Positions 26,996 to 34,631 are shown, counted from the stretch's first letter. The stretch: DNA of 64,000 nucleotides from Pseudotamlana agarivorans (GCF_018860245.1 NZ_JAHKPD010000012.1:62001-126000), one strand, 5' to 3'. The notes: generated from the letters alone by a model not told the origin. Numbers and translations: made by a program.

Positions 26996-27075
26996 TTTTT
27001 GTTTGATTGTATGTTATAAATGATGTGATGCTGATGCTTATTCAGCACAGGGTTGTTTAAAAAATGTTATGTCGA

Positions 27076-27543
27076 TTAACAACAACCGCTACTTGGTGAG
27101 CAACATGATGAAGCTTCAACTTCCGATAATTTTACTTTTGGTTTTTCTTCAGGAATACCACAGTTGTCTTTGGCTAGACAATCGGTTTGCTTGGTGGTCA
27201 ATAGAAAATTGGTACCGTCAAAATCCAATCCATATTTGCCAATAGTGGAATCTTGATACTCCACTTCAATGTCTAAATCACCTATTTCTAAAGCTTTTTC
27301 TGAAAGTTCAATTATGTTTAATAGCTTTTCAGGATGTAATCTGTGATCATAATCATTGGCATTCCATAGTTGAAAATTAGCCACTTCTTCATGTCTTACT
27401 GTGCCACCACAATCTATAAAGTGTTTTGTAATTTTTCCAACTTCGGTTACGTGAAAATGACTTGGAACTAGAGTACCGTTGGGTAATTGAAAGGCTATTT
27501 GATCTAAATTTGTGAGTTTGTTTTTTACTTCTGAAAGTGTCAT
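27076..27543 (-). CDS. DUF6428 family protein with cysteine-rich tail
   Basis: 155 residues of a family seen repeatedly beside arsR/arsC in Bacteroidota but without known activity. The body (VPSHFHVTEVGKITKHFIDCGG) is compact, with His and Cys. The tail ends SSCCSPSSGCC, four cysteines in the last eleven residues, a plausible As(III) or metal site. It is first in the arsC-acr3 unit and has an ArsR-type operator (27558-27573) 15 bases upstream of its ATG. A role as arsenite chaperone is a guess from these features. Confidence 0.85.
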   Translation of the reverse strand: MTLSEVKNKLTNLDQIAFQLPNGTLVPSHFHVTEVGKITKHFIDCGGTVRHEEVANFQLWNANDYDHRLHPEKLLNIIELSEKALEIGDLDIEVEYQDSTIGKYGLDFDGTNFLLTTKQTDCLAKDNCGIPEEKPKVKLSEVEASSCCSPSSGCC

Positions 27544-27557
27544 AGCTTTATTGTTTT

Positions 27558-27573
27558 ATTGCGATTTTACGAT
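27558..27573 (-). promoter_or_regulatory. Probable ArsR operator for the DUF6428-arsC-acr3 unit
   Basis: ATTGCGATTTTACGAT, 14 of 16 identical to the site upstream of arsR (28057-28072), with the same imperfect dyad. It sits 15 bases before the DUF6428 start, suggesting a second ArsR-controlled promoter. Confidence 0.65.
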
Positions 27574-27585
27574 TGATATTTTTTT

Positions 27586-27698
27586 AGTGGTTAAGTAGAT
27601 GAGTAGTTAAGGATGTTAGTAGTTAAGGAGTTAAGGAGTTAAGGAGTTAAGTAGTTAAGTAGTTAAGGAGTTAAGGGGGTTAGTAGGTAAGGAGTTAT
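27586..27698. repeat. Degenerate GTTAAGGA/GTTAAGTA tandem repeat
   Basis: An ~8-base unit (GTTAAGGA, GTTAAGTA, GTTAGTAG variants) runs about 12 times between arsR and the DUF6428 gene, best conserved at 27620-27678. There are no unique spacers, so it is not a CRISPR. Confidence 0.85.
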
Positions 27699-27705
27699 GT
27701 CGTGC

Positions 27706-28038
27706 TTAACAACAGTCGTTTTTCTTAGGGATGTCTTGATCCAGAAACTCCGACATGACTGTTTTCATTGTAGCCCACTTTTCATGGTTTATACAGTAAC
27801 AAACACTTGTGCCTTCAACATTCCCTTTAATCAAACCTAAATGTTTGAGTTCTTTGAGGTGCTGTGAAATGGTGGGCTGGGCCAAGCCAATTTCATTAAC
27901 TAAGTCGCCACAAACACAAGAGTTCGTTTTAAATAAATATTGTAAAATAGTCACACGGGCAGGATGACTAAATGCTTTTGAAATTAAAGAAATTTCGTTT
28001 TGTAAGTCGGTAAACATTTCTGTTTTTGCTAATCCCAT
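27706..28038 (-). CDS. arsR: ArsR/SmtB-family arsenic-responsive repressor
   Basis: 110 residues. Winged HTH with the metal-sensing pair Cys41/Cys43 in SCVCGDLV (ELCVCDL-type motif) and recognition helix GLAQPTISQHLKELKHLGLI. Additional Cys in SVCYC and a C-terminal CC pair. Arsenite binding releases DNA. It is divergent from the T9SS gene and upstream of the tandem repeat; an operator lies 19 bases before its ATG, implying autoregulation. Confidence 0.94.
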   Translation of the reverse strand: MGLAKTEMFTDLQNEISLISKAFSHPARVTILQYLFKTNSCVCGDLVNEIGLAQPTISQHLKELKHLGLIKGNVEGTSVCYCINHEKWATMKTVMSEFLDQDIPKKNDCC

Positions 28039-28056
28039 GAGTTGTTATATTTGTTC

Positions 28057-28072
28057 ATTGCAATATTACGAT
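28057..28072 (-). promoter_or_regulatory. Probable ArsR operator overlapping the arsR promoter
   Basis: ATTGCAATATTACGAT, an imperfect dyad of 8-base halves. The minus strand carries TAATATTG inside it, one mismatch from TAnnTTTG, so bound ArsR would cover the -7 box. The near-identical site before DUF6428 strengthens the call. Confidence 0.65.
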
Positions 28073-28187
28073 AAATATTTTAAATATATTAGTTTTTTGT
28101 ATCTTTATGTACTGATCGTATCTGCTACAGGATAAATAAGATTGCAAATTGGGTAATATGTATCTGTTCGGCAAGGTCATGCTGCGC

Positions 28188-28195
28188 TAATTTTG
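28188..28195 (+). promoter_or_regulatory. -7 box of the T9SS cargo gene
   Basis: TAATTTTG, a perfect TAnnTTTG, 35 bases before the ATG. No obvious TTG at -33. Confidence 0.45.
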
Positions 28196-28229
28196 GTATT
28201 TAGCTTAGAATAATAAAAATTGCTTTTTT

Positions 28230-30668
28230 ATGATAAAGAATTTCTTAATAGCTTTTATGTTTATAAGTGGCCTTGCTTTGGTTGAGGGCCAAACGGTTTT
28301 AGGTGTTAATGAAGTCATGATTACAGGGTATAATGCTGATGATAAAGGTGCTGACCAGTTTACTTTTGTTGTGTTAACCGATATTGACCCTGGTAGAATA
28401 ATTAAATTTACTGATATAGGATGGTCTAATTCGTTAAACAGGTTCATTTCTGGGGGAGGTAACAGTAATGCTGAAGGGGTTTTAGAATGGACAGCGCCTG
28501 CCACTGGTATTGATTGTGGTACGGAAGTGTTTTTGTTTACAGGAACAGGAGTGAATCAAAGTGATTGGACTTGCACTTTTGGTACGGCAACCGAAACAGA
28601 TATTGGATTCGGTTTACAAGGGGTTAATGATCAGATTATTGCCTTTGATGGAAATTTTAGCAGTCCAGTTATGGTTCATGCGATCATGTATGGCGCAAGG
28701 GGGTGGGGAGATACAGCTGCTGCGGATGCTCAGTTCTCTGATATTCCTCCAGGTTTAACCGATGGTCCATCGGCTATTTACTATGGAAATAATACTTCAG
28801 GGGCTTACGATTGTTCTACGGTTATTGGTATCTCAGATATTGAAACCGAAATTGCTGTTGAAAATAACTGGAATTTACTTCCTCGAAGAACGGTTTCAAC
28901 AGATCCTCCAGTTTACCTCCCACTTGGTGGTTGTAATTATTCATGCTGTCCAAGTAATATATGGGATGGGAGCAATTGGTCTCTCGGAGTAGTACCTACA
29001 ATTAACGAGTCTGCTATTTTAACGGCAGATTATGACACTTTTGTAAATGGACCTTTAGAAACCTGTTCTTTATTTATTAATGCTGGAGCTACGCTGAGAG
29101 TTCGTGAAGGTGCCTATGTAGAAGTTGATCATGATGTAACAGTAGACGGGAATTTAGAGGTAGATAGCGAATCGAATTTTGTGCAAAACTATTACTTAGG
29201 CAATTTTACCGATAATTCTTCTGGAGGAGTGAAACTTACAAAAACTAAAGTTTCTAATAGTAATGTGGAATATACGTATTGGAGTTCACCAGTTGCGAAT
29301 ACCACTATTGAAAATGCTTTAGCAGGTACGCCATCCGGAAGACGGTATTGGTTTAATGCTGCTAATTTTGAGGATCTACTAGCAGAACAATCTGGTAATG
29401 CTGGTGTTTATGTAGCTGGGCAAGATGATATTGATGATGATGGAGATGATTGGCAGCGTGCTAGTGGTGCGATGATTCCTGGTGTGGGTTATGCTTCTTT
29501 TCCAAAGTCAGGAAGTAACGATTATGATTTTGTAGGTACTTTTAATACGGCAGAAATAACCGTTCCCGTTGTGGCAAACAGCCCAAGTTATACCAATTGG
29601 AATTTAATAGGAAACCCATATCCTGGCGCTATTTCGGCCGATGATTTTTTAACTGAAAATACATCACTGTTAAACGGTACTATATATTTCTGGGATCAGG
29701 TTACAGCTGCCGATGCTGGAACTATAGGAAATGAGCAGCAAAATTTCTCGCAAGACGATTACGCTTTTTATAATCTCTCAGGAGGTACTGGAACAGCGGG
29801 GGCAGGCAATTCTGGTGTTCATCCAAATGGCTATATAGCCTGTGGACAAAGCTTTTTTGTTGCAGCTATAAATTCAGGCGATGTAGTATTTAAAAACAGC
29901 ATGCGCGGTGATACATATGATAATACACAATTTTTTAAAGTTTCAAATAATAAGCAGGTAGGAGTTGTAAACGAGAAACTTTGGGTGAATTTAACCTCCA
30001 ATAATGGGGTGTTTAGTCAGGTTTTAGTTGCTTATATAGATGGAGCTACAAATGGGTTCGATGGAGAAGCTTACGATGCTAAACTATTAAACAATAAAAA
30101 GTTTGCCACGCTTTATACTCAGATACCAAACGATGCTTCTAAATTTAAAATTCAAGGAAAAGCAAAACAGAGTATTGATATTCATGAAAGTATAGCTCTA
30201 GGTTTTGATAATCACATTGCAGAGCAAACAGAATTTACCATTAGCCTAGATCGTCTACAAGGACACTTTTTAAGCGTTTCGCCTATTTATTTACAGGATA
30301 AAGCTTTGAATGTCACGCATAATTTGGTCGATTCGGGGTATACTTTTGTTAGCGATGTTACAGGTGATTTCTCTGATAGATTCCAAATTGTATTTAATGC
30401 AAAAGCTTTGTCAGTTGAAAAAGTTGAAACAGCGGTGCCTAACTTTTTTCTGGGGCAAACCAAAAACCAGTTAATGTGTGATACGAATAACAAAGACATC
30501 GAAATAGAAAATATCCAAATCTATGACATGTTAGGGCGTTTACAAGCTGATTTGGAAATAAACGCTACCGAAACACAGGTAGATATAAGTCATTTGAGCC
30601 ATGCGATATACGTCGTTCAAGTACAGTTTTCAAATGGTGAAAGTTTAAGGACAAAGATTATAAATTAA
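28230..30668 (+). CDS. Large secreted protein with T9SS type A sorting domain
   Basis: 812 residues with an N-terminal signal peptide (cleavage after LVEGQ). Residues ~20-230 resemble the lamin-tail-like/'GIIKFTD'-type N-domain of flavobacterial adhesins. The middle has beta-rich, Asn/Asp/Gly-rich segments with NLIGNPYPGAISADDF, common in Bacteroidota cell-surface proteins. The last ~75 residues (IQIYDMLGRLQ, DISHLSHAIYVVQV, RTKIIN) form the type A C-terminal domain that directs export through the type IX system and surface attachment. Its ligand is unknown. It is monocistronic: own -7 box and terminator. Confidence 0.9.
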   Translation: MIKNFLIAFMFISGLALVEGQTVLGVNEVMITGYNADDKGADQFTFVVLTDIDPGRIIKFTDIGWSNSLNRFISGGGNSNAEGVLEWTAPATGIDCGTEVFLFTGTGVNQSDWTCTFGTATETDIGFGLQGVNDQIIAFDGNFSSPVMVHAIMYGARGWGDTAAADAQFSDIPPGLTDGPSAIYYGNNTSGAYDCSTVIGISDIETEIAVENNWNLLPRRTVSTDPPVYLPLGGCNYSCCPSNIWDGSNWSLGVVPTINESAILTADYDTFVNGPLETCSLFINAGATLRVREGAYVEVDHDVTVDGNLEVDSESNFVQNYYLGNFTDNSSGGVKLTKTKVSNSNVEYTYWSSPVANTTIENALAGTPSGRRYWFNAANFEDLLAEQSGNAGVYVAGQDDIDDDGDDWQRASGAMIPGVGYASFPKSGSNDYDFVGTFNTAEITVPVVANSPSYTNWNLIGNPYPGAISADDFLTENTSLLNGTIYFWDQVTAADAGTIGNEQQNFSQDDYAFYNLSGGTGTAGAGNSGVHPNGYIACGQSFFVAAINSGDVVFKNSMRGDTYDNTQFFKVSNNKQVGVVNEKLWVNLTSNNGVFSQVLVAYIDGATNGFDGEAYDAKLLNNKKFATLYTQIPNDASKFKIQGKAKQSIDIHESIALGFDNHIAEQTEFTISLDRLQGHFLSVSPIYLQDKALNVTHNLVDSGYTFVSDVTGDFSDRFQIVFNAKALSVEKVETAVPNFFLGQTKNQLMCDTNNKDIEIENIQIYDMLGRLQADLEINATETQVDISHLSHAIYVVQVQFSNGESLRTKIIN

Positions 30669-30686
30669 CAATATTAAGTACGAAAA

Positions 30687-30719
30687 AAAGCTGTTGTAAG
30701 TTTCCTCACAACAGCTTTT
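30687..30719 (+). terminator. Terminator of the T9SS cargo gene
   Basis: AAAAGCTGTTGT and ACAACAGCTTTT around a 9-10 base loop, 18 bases after the stop. It is symmetric enough to serve the convergent minus-strand operon too. Confidence 0.8.
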
Positions 30720-30753
30720 GTATTTTATAAACGCCTTCGTTTTTAGATATGAT

Positions 30754-30960
30754 TTACCTATTGAAAATTTTCTTGACGAGATATTTTGTCGAATAATTGG
30801 TAACCAACCATCTCAAACTCGTAGGAATCCAATTTACGGGATTTAAACTTTCTGTGTAATCGTGTTTTAAGGTTTTAAATTCTTCCAATGCAATTTTACG
30901 TTCTAAATCCAAAATCTTTAAATCACGTTCCAGGCTTTTTGTGTTTTTATATGTTTTCAT
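30754..30960 (-). CDS. DUF6327-like small basic protein of the YtxH/holin operon
   Basis: 68 residues. A helical, charged N-terminal half (ERDLKILDLERKIALEEF) is followed by a short region ending KIFNR. It is the third gene of a minus-strand trio common in Flavobacteriia, one base after the holin-like gene. Function unknown. Assignment to DUF6327 is by recollection of operon partners. Confidence 0.7.
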   Translation of the reverse strand: MKTYKNTKSLERDLKILDLERKIALEEFKTLKHDYTESLNPVNWIPTSLRWLVTNYSTKYLVKKIFNR

Positions 30961-30961
30961 A

Positions 30962-31309
30962 TTAATTAAAAAACTTTTTAGAAAGTGTTCGGACTATAAA
31001 ATTACTCATGTGTTTTCTTAGTATAAAAGCCAACAAAGAAAGAAATAGAAAAACGCCCCCAACAATTAAAAAGCCTTGAGTATAGTTTCCTAATGCTTTA
31101 CCTATAAGAAAAGCCGCAGCAATTGCGATAAATGTTAAGCCAATAATTAACATGCTTCCAATGATAATAGTTTTAAAAACTATACCAAAGGATGCAGTTA
31201 ATTGTTGGAATATTTTAAGTTTATAATAATCGTAAGTGCTATGAAAAAACTTCTCACTTACTTCTTTTGCTTTTTTATTGGTATCGGCTAAAGAGTCGTT
31301 TAAACTCAT
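30962..31309 (-). CDS. Phage-holin-family (Actinobacterial-type) membrane protein
   Basis: 115 residues: an amphipathic N-terminal helix, then two membrane spans (about 44-68 and 75-95) with GKALGNYTQGF between them, and a basic tail. It resembles the PhageMin/holin_X family of small chromosomal envelope proteins, which are not lytic holins. It lies 6 bases after the YtxH gene, so operon expression is likely. An envelope-stress role is inferred from the YtxH partner. Confidence 0.8.
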   Translation of the reverse strand: MSLNDSLADTNKKAKEVSEKFFHSTYDYYKLKIFQQLTASFGIVFKTIIIGSMLIIGLTFIAIAAAFLIGKALGNYTQGFLIVGGVFLFLSLLAFILRKHMSNFIVRTLSKKFFN

Positions 31310-31315
31310 AAATAT

Positions 31316-31645
31316 TTATGATTTTTGTAAATTTTTGTTTTTGTCCTTAAGATCTTTAAGCTTTTTCTCAAGAGTTGATATTATATCGTCTGCTTTATAA
31401 CTTACATCTGAAACAATAGATTCTACATGCTCATCTAAGCTTTTCTTTTGAGTAGAAGCTGTACTCATCGCTTGCTCCCTAAGTTCTTGAGCTAAATCGG
31501 ATAATTTGTGCTTCGCAGTATCTGCCTCATCACTTAAACGTTGTCTTGTATTTACGCCTTTATCTGGAGCAAATAAAATTCCTAAAACCGCACCAATTGC
31601 AGTTCCTGCTAAAAGTCCTAAAAATGTGTTACCATTATCATTCAT
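31316..31645 (-). CDS. YtxH domain-containing protein
   Basis: 109 residues from ATG 31645. This start is chosen because FLGLLAGTAIGAVLGILFAPDKG, the glycine-rich YtxH membrane segment, follows shortly; the open frame 21 codons further up is not typical. The C-terminal ~80 residues are a charged coiled-coil-like helix. YtxH proteins are general-stress envelope proteins in other bacteria. It heads the operon. Confidence 0.85.
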   Translation of the reverse strand: MNDNGNTFLGLLAGTAIGAVLGILFAPDKGVNTRQRLSDEADTAKHKLSDLAQELREQAMSTASTQKKSLDEHVESIVSDVSYKADDIISTLEKKLKDLKDKNKNLQKS

Positions 31646-31728
31646 AATATTTATTTTTTTAAAAATTAATGCACTACAAGAATACAATATACAAAATGAT
31701 TTATTCACTTAAAAGTTTTTAAATACTT

Positions 31729-31750
31729 AAAGTAAGTCTATGCTTACTTT
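31729..31750. promoter_or_regulatory. Inverted repeat in the YtxH / 138-aa gene divergent region
   Basis: AAAGTAAG (31729-31736), six bases, CTTACTTT (31743-31750), a perfect 8-bp dyad without a T run, so more operator-like than terminator-like. It lies about 85 bases upstream of the YtxH start and 75 bases before site B. Confidence 0.35.
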
Positions 31751-31822
31751 ATTAAAAGTATCCATTTTGATATTTACTTGTTTTGAGCGGTGTAAATGTA
31801 TTTCAAGTGTTCAAAGGCACTG

Positions 31823-31869
31823 CCGACATGTTATGTCGTACTGAAAATTAATGGTTTAGATTAGTTTTG
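31823..31869 (+). promoter_or_regulatory. Site B: palindromic activator site plus -7 box
   Basis: CCGACATGTTATGTCGTA (31823-31840). Its core CGACAT-GTT-ATGTCG is perfectly symmetric over 15 nt. A 23-nt spacer leads to TAGTTTTG (31862-31869). No TTG at -33. Same architecture as sites A, C and D. Confidence 0.78.
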
Positions 31870-31892
31870 TATGAAAATAAAACATAAATACT

Positions 31893-32309
31893 GTGGTTAA
31901 TTTATTAAGAAGTAAGCACGAAGCACTGGGGTTTGAAACAAATACTAATGTAAAAGCATTAAGTATGAGTTTAAATAATGAGCAGATGGAAGCCATGGTG
32001 CATTCCTTTTTGCGGGTAATGATGGCCGATGAGAACGAATTACATCTTAAAATGTATAATTATATACATGAACAATTTAATACCATTGGGTTTGATATTA
32101 AGAAGCAATATGTGCATAAATATGCAGCAAGAGCAGATCATGAAGCTTATGCTATGCTTAATAAATTAACAGTCGAACAAAAAAAATGGTTTGGTGTCGC
32201 ACTATATGATATGCTTTATAAACTGGGTACATGCCCTTCGGTTAACCAAGTTGCGCAATATAATATTATAAGAAAAAAGGCGTTGAATACTAAATATGTA
32301 AGTAGCTAG
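31893..32309 (+). CDS. Unknown 138-residue protein under site B
   Basis: GTG start at 31893 would leave a leader of only ~17 nt; ATG 31965 (MSLNNEQMEAM) is an alternative with a leader of ~90 nt and 114 residues. The protein is helical throughout, with Met-rich AMVHSFLRVMMADENELHLKMY and KYAARADHEAYAML. No signal peptide or membrane span. I do not recognise it. Being under a putative inducible promoter next to a stress operon, it may be a soluble stress protein. Confidence 0.65.
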   Translation: MVNLLRSKHEALGFETNTNVKALSMSLNNEQMEAMVHSFLRVMMADENELHLKMYNYIHEQFNTIGFDIKKQYVHKYAARADHEAYAMLNKLTVEQKKWFGVALYDMLYKLGTCPSVNQVAQYNIIRKKALNTKYVSS

Positions 32310-32392
32310 TTACTAATTCTACTTTATGAAGTTAAAGCGCGTTAATTGAATTCAAAAACCTACAAAAGGCAAGTATTTTATCCTTTAAAGAC

Positions 32393-32884
32393 ATGCAAGC
32401 TTGGCTCTTGAAATATGATGTTTTTTATAAGGATTTAAAATACAATTGGCAATGTCCAACTTTAAATTGCCAATATAAATTTACAGGTTGTTGTTCTTGT
32501 GAAGCCAAGCAAGAAACCTTTATTTTTTTATCGCTTTACCAGAAACTTCTAGAATTCTCTTATTATCATAAATATGAAGCTTATGTTTTAAATGAATTGC
32601 ATGTTTATAATTCAATTAAAAATGACAAATCTCAAGTAAGATCTTGGGTTGTTAAAAATGAAAAGATCGCGGGAAATGCCTGTTTTGAGTTTTTAATGAC
32701 TTATCATGCTTATAATGATGCGCCTATCGAGTTATTAGTTGTTGGAGACGGTTTGTTAGGTTTTGAGGTGTTTATAGATCATAAGGATTTTATATCCCTT
32801 ATTCAATTTTTACAAACATTTGATGAACTTTTTTGGATTCAAAAAATTTATCCAGAAAGTGAGATTTTAGATGTTTTCGAATAA
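32393..32884 (+). CDS. Unknown 163-residue protein with N-terminal cysteine cluster
   Basis: A Cys cluster at residues 20-36 (CPTLNCQYKFTGCCSC) could bind metal. The rest is helical and acidic, without membrane segments. I do not recognise the family. It follows the 138-residue gene by 83 bases on the same strand and may be co-transcribed from site B. It ends 7 bases before the stop of the convergent XRE gene. Confidence 0.65.
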   Translation: MQAWLLKYDVFYKDLKYNWQCPTLNCQYKFTGCCSCEAKQETFIFLSLYQKLLEFSYYHKYEAYVLNELHVYNSIKNDKSQVRSWVVKNEKIAGNACFEFLMTYHAYNDAPIELLVVGDGLLGFEVFIDHKDFISLIQFLQTFDELFWIQKIYPESEILDVFE

Positions 32885-32891
32885 AATGATG

Positions 32892-33767
32892 TTAGTCACC
32901 AAACAAGAAATGATTAAAATCGCCCTCAATAAATCTTGGCGGAAAATCTAAATTCAACTGCTCCTGCAATGCTTTATCTTCCCATACGTTTTTAAGTCCG
33001 ATCTGTAGATTCAAATTATAATTATCATCACGTTCTGTGTAGCCCCCTAATATGTAGTTTTTGTTATCGAGATCTCTAAAATATCTGAAAAATTGTGCCA
33101 TCACATAAAAAATGGTCTCATTACAATCGCCTGTAATGTCATAACGGTAATAAATGGGACGTTCAACATGATTTGGAACAATTAAATCGGTTGCACGTAG
33201 ATTTTTATTTGTTATTTCTCTATTTCTTAGTTTCTCGTATGTTTCCGCTTTTAGAGGTAAAACGATGCAATGCCCTGCGTAATATCCTGTTTTTCCCGCA
33301 AATACAAAATTGAGCTCAGGTAATAATCTAACAGCTTCTTTGATTAAATCATTATTTACATAGGTGTCATCCTTACGTTGGGAATCTAGGAAGTTATCGA
33401 TATGTTTTAAGTCTAAATCGCAATCAATGGTTCTAATATTCTGTGTGGTGAGGTTTATTTGATCCTTATACCAAGACAAACTTGGTAATTCATTATTTTG
33501 TTCAGAAAGCGAATATTTTCTAGTTTTAAAGCTATAAAAAGTAGGGATTGGTATAGTAGCATTCAAGTTATGAATGAGCTGATAAGGCATTAAGGTTGCC
33601 AAAACAATATCTTCTTCTTTTTCAGATTTGACTAAAGTTAAATTCTTTTCCCAGCGTTGAATGGTTCTAAGGTCAACTTTTATACTAGCCGCGAAATCTG
33701 TTTGAGAAAGGTCGTTAAAATCGCGATAATCGCTAAATAGTTCACCTATGGAATAATATCTTTTCAT
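32892..33767 (-). CDS. XRE-type HTH regulator with large C-terminal GNAT-like sensor domain
   Basis: 291 residues. The N-terminal HTH (about 5-45) has LSQTDFAASIKVDLRTIQRWEKN. After a linker, residues ~125-285 (FVFAGKTGYYAGHCIVLPL, RPIYYRYDITGD) look like a GNAT-fold domain of the kind attached to HTH regulators; no clear acetyl-CoA loop is visible, so a ligand-sensing role is plausible. It is divergent from site C, so it could bind there; this is untested. It has no linked toxin gene. Confidence 0.75.
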   Translation of the reverse strand: MKRYYSIGELFSDYRDFNDLSQTDFAASIKVDLRTIQRWEKNLTLVKSEKEEDIVLATLMPYQLIHNLNATIPIPTFYSFKTRKYSLSEQNNELPSLSWYKDQINLTTQNIRTIDCDLDLKHIDNFLDSQRKDDTYVNNDLIKEAVRLLPELNFVFAGKTGYYAGHCIVLPLKAETYEKLRNREITNKNLRATDLIVPNHVERPIYYRYDITGDCNETIFYVMAQFFRYFRDLDNKNYILGGYTERDDNYNLNLQIGLKNVWEDKALQEQLNLDFPPRFIEGDFNHFLFGD

Positions 33768-33809
33768 TAAAAATTTAAAATGGTCATTAAATATAACTAA
33801 AATATCATC

Positions 33810-33856
33810 ATGACATTTGATGTCGCAATGATAATCGGTATTAGTACTTAATTTTG
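33810..33856 (+). promoter_or_regulatory. Site C: palindromic activator site plus -7 box
   Basis: ATGACATTTGATGTCGCA (33810-33827), 23-nt spacer, TAATTTTG (33849-33856). No TTG at -33. Leader of ~40 nt to the 79-residue gene. It lies 43 bases from the divergent XRE start. Confidence 0.78.
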
Positions 33857-33902
33857 TATTTCGTAAATCAAGCCTTCTTAAGGTCTTCTAATACCAATTA
33901 TT

Positions 33903-34142
33903 ATGAATCATAATATAAAAAGTAACAAATATAGACCAATTACCGCATTAGAGCGCAGTGTTTTCTTATATCTGCATATGCTTTCTAAATTTAGAAAAAA
34001 AGATTTATTTGGTACAGGTCCTGCTTTGTCAAGTTTATTTATGATTTCCTTAGAGAAAGCGGAAGATTTATTAGTACAATGGATGATTAATTTTAGGGAG
34101 GATGCCACATATAATTTAATATATGTACCTAGTCACCGCTAG
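33903..34142 (+). CDS. Unknown 79-residue protein under site C
   Basis: Basic N-terminus, then a helical body (RPITALERSVFLYLHMLSKF and SLEKAEDLLVQWMI). No signal peptide. Not recognised. The dedicated site-C promoter 47 bases upstream is the main support for its being expressed. Confidence 0.6.
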   Translation: MNHNIKSNKYRPITALERSVFLYLHMLSKFRKKDLFGTGPALSSLFMISLEKAEDLLVQWMINFREDATYNLIYVPSHR

Positions 34143-34183
34143 AAACTAATTGTTTATCAATTTTAAGGTTTGATATTTATAAT

Positions 34184-34429
34184 ATGCATATGATTTTAAG
34201 TAAAATAAAGGAAATAGAGAACAGCATATCGCGTGACGGGGGAGCGAATTCCGAGGAACTGAATGCGGCTTCAAGTGTGAAAAACTTATTGTTACAAATC
34301 GATTATAAGTCGGAGCATATTTCGGACTTTTCATTAAGCAAAATCGTCAACCTTTTGAATTTTATAAAAGAGGATAATTTGTCGGTTGCAGAAGAAGCTG
34401 TGGTGAAACAAATCCTGGAAGACTTGTAA
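34184..34429 (+). CDS. Unknown 81-residue helical protein
   Basis: It starts MHMILSKIKEIENSISRDGG; Met3 is an alternative start. It is acidic and helical with heptad-like Leu/Ile spacing, without a signal or membrane span. Not recognised. It lies 41 bases after the 79-residue gene and probably belongs to the site-C transcript. Its stop lies 6 bases before site D. Confidence 0.55.
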   Translation: MHMILSKIKEIENSISRDGGANSEELNAASSVKNLLLQIDYKSEHISDFSLSKIVNLLNFIKEDNLSVAEEAVVKQILEDL

Positions 34430-34435
34430 GTATCT

Positions 34436-34482
34436 ATGACACAGGGTGTCGCATTAAAAACGCAAATAGCTTCGTAAATTTG
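34436..34482 (+). promoter_or_regulatory. Site D: palindromic activator site plus -7 box
   Basis: ATGACACAGGGTGTCGCA (34436-34453), 23-nt spacer, TAAATTTG (34475-34482). No TTG at -33. No sizeable reading frame follows before a terminator at 34591-34631. Confidence 0.78.
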
Positions 34483-34488
34483 TAGAGT

Positions 34489-34631
34489 AATTGAAGCAGA
34501 AGTGCTAAGGTTATGAAAGTTTTTAAGATAAAGGTTAATTAGAAATTAGAACGGGATTAATAGCAATTTGAAGTTTGATTTTTAAGTTTGAGGGGGTAAC
34601 GGAATTTAATTTTCGCTGCCCCCTTTTTTTT
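34489..34631 (+). ncRNA. Candidate small RNA under site D
   Basis: From the expected start just after the -7 box to a strong intrinsic terminator gives ~145 nt. The longest internal ATG frame (MKVFKIKVN) is 9 codons, so the product is more likely RNA than peptide, though a short peptide is not excluded. The 5' end is A/T-rich and little folded; the terminator hairpin is the only strong structure. It shares its promoter type with three other units, so it could be the RNA arm of that regulon. Confidence 0.55.
34591..34631 (+). terminator. Terminator of the site-D transcript
   Basis: GGGGGTAACG pairs with CGCTGCCCCC (one wobble, one mismatch), then eight T. The polarity of the T run is for the plus strand, matching the site-D transcript and not the convergent glpD. 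Confidence 0.85.

Noticed and set aside
27586-27698. Regular repeats in the ars locus as a CRISPR array
   Set aside because: The units are ~8 bp in direct tandem with no unique spacers and no cas genes nearby.
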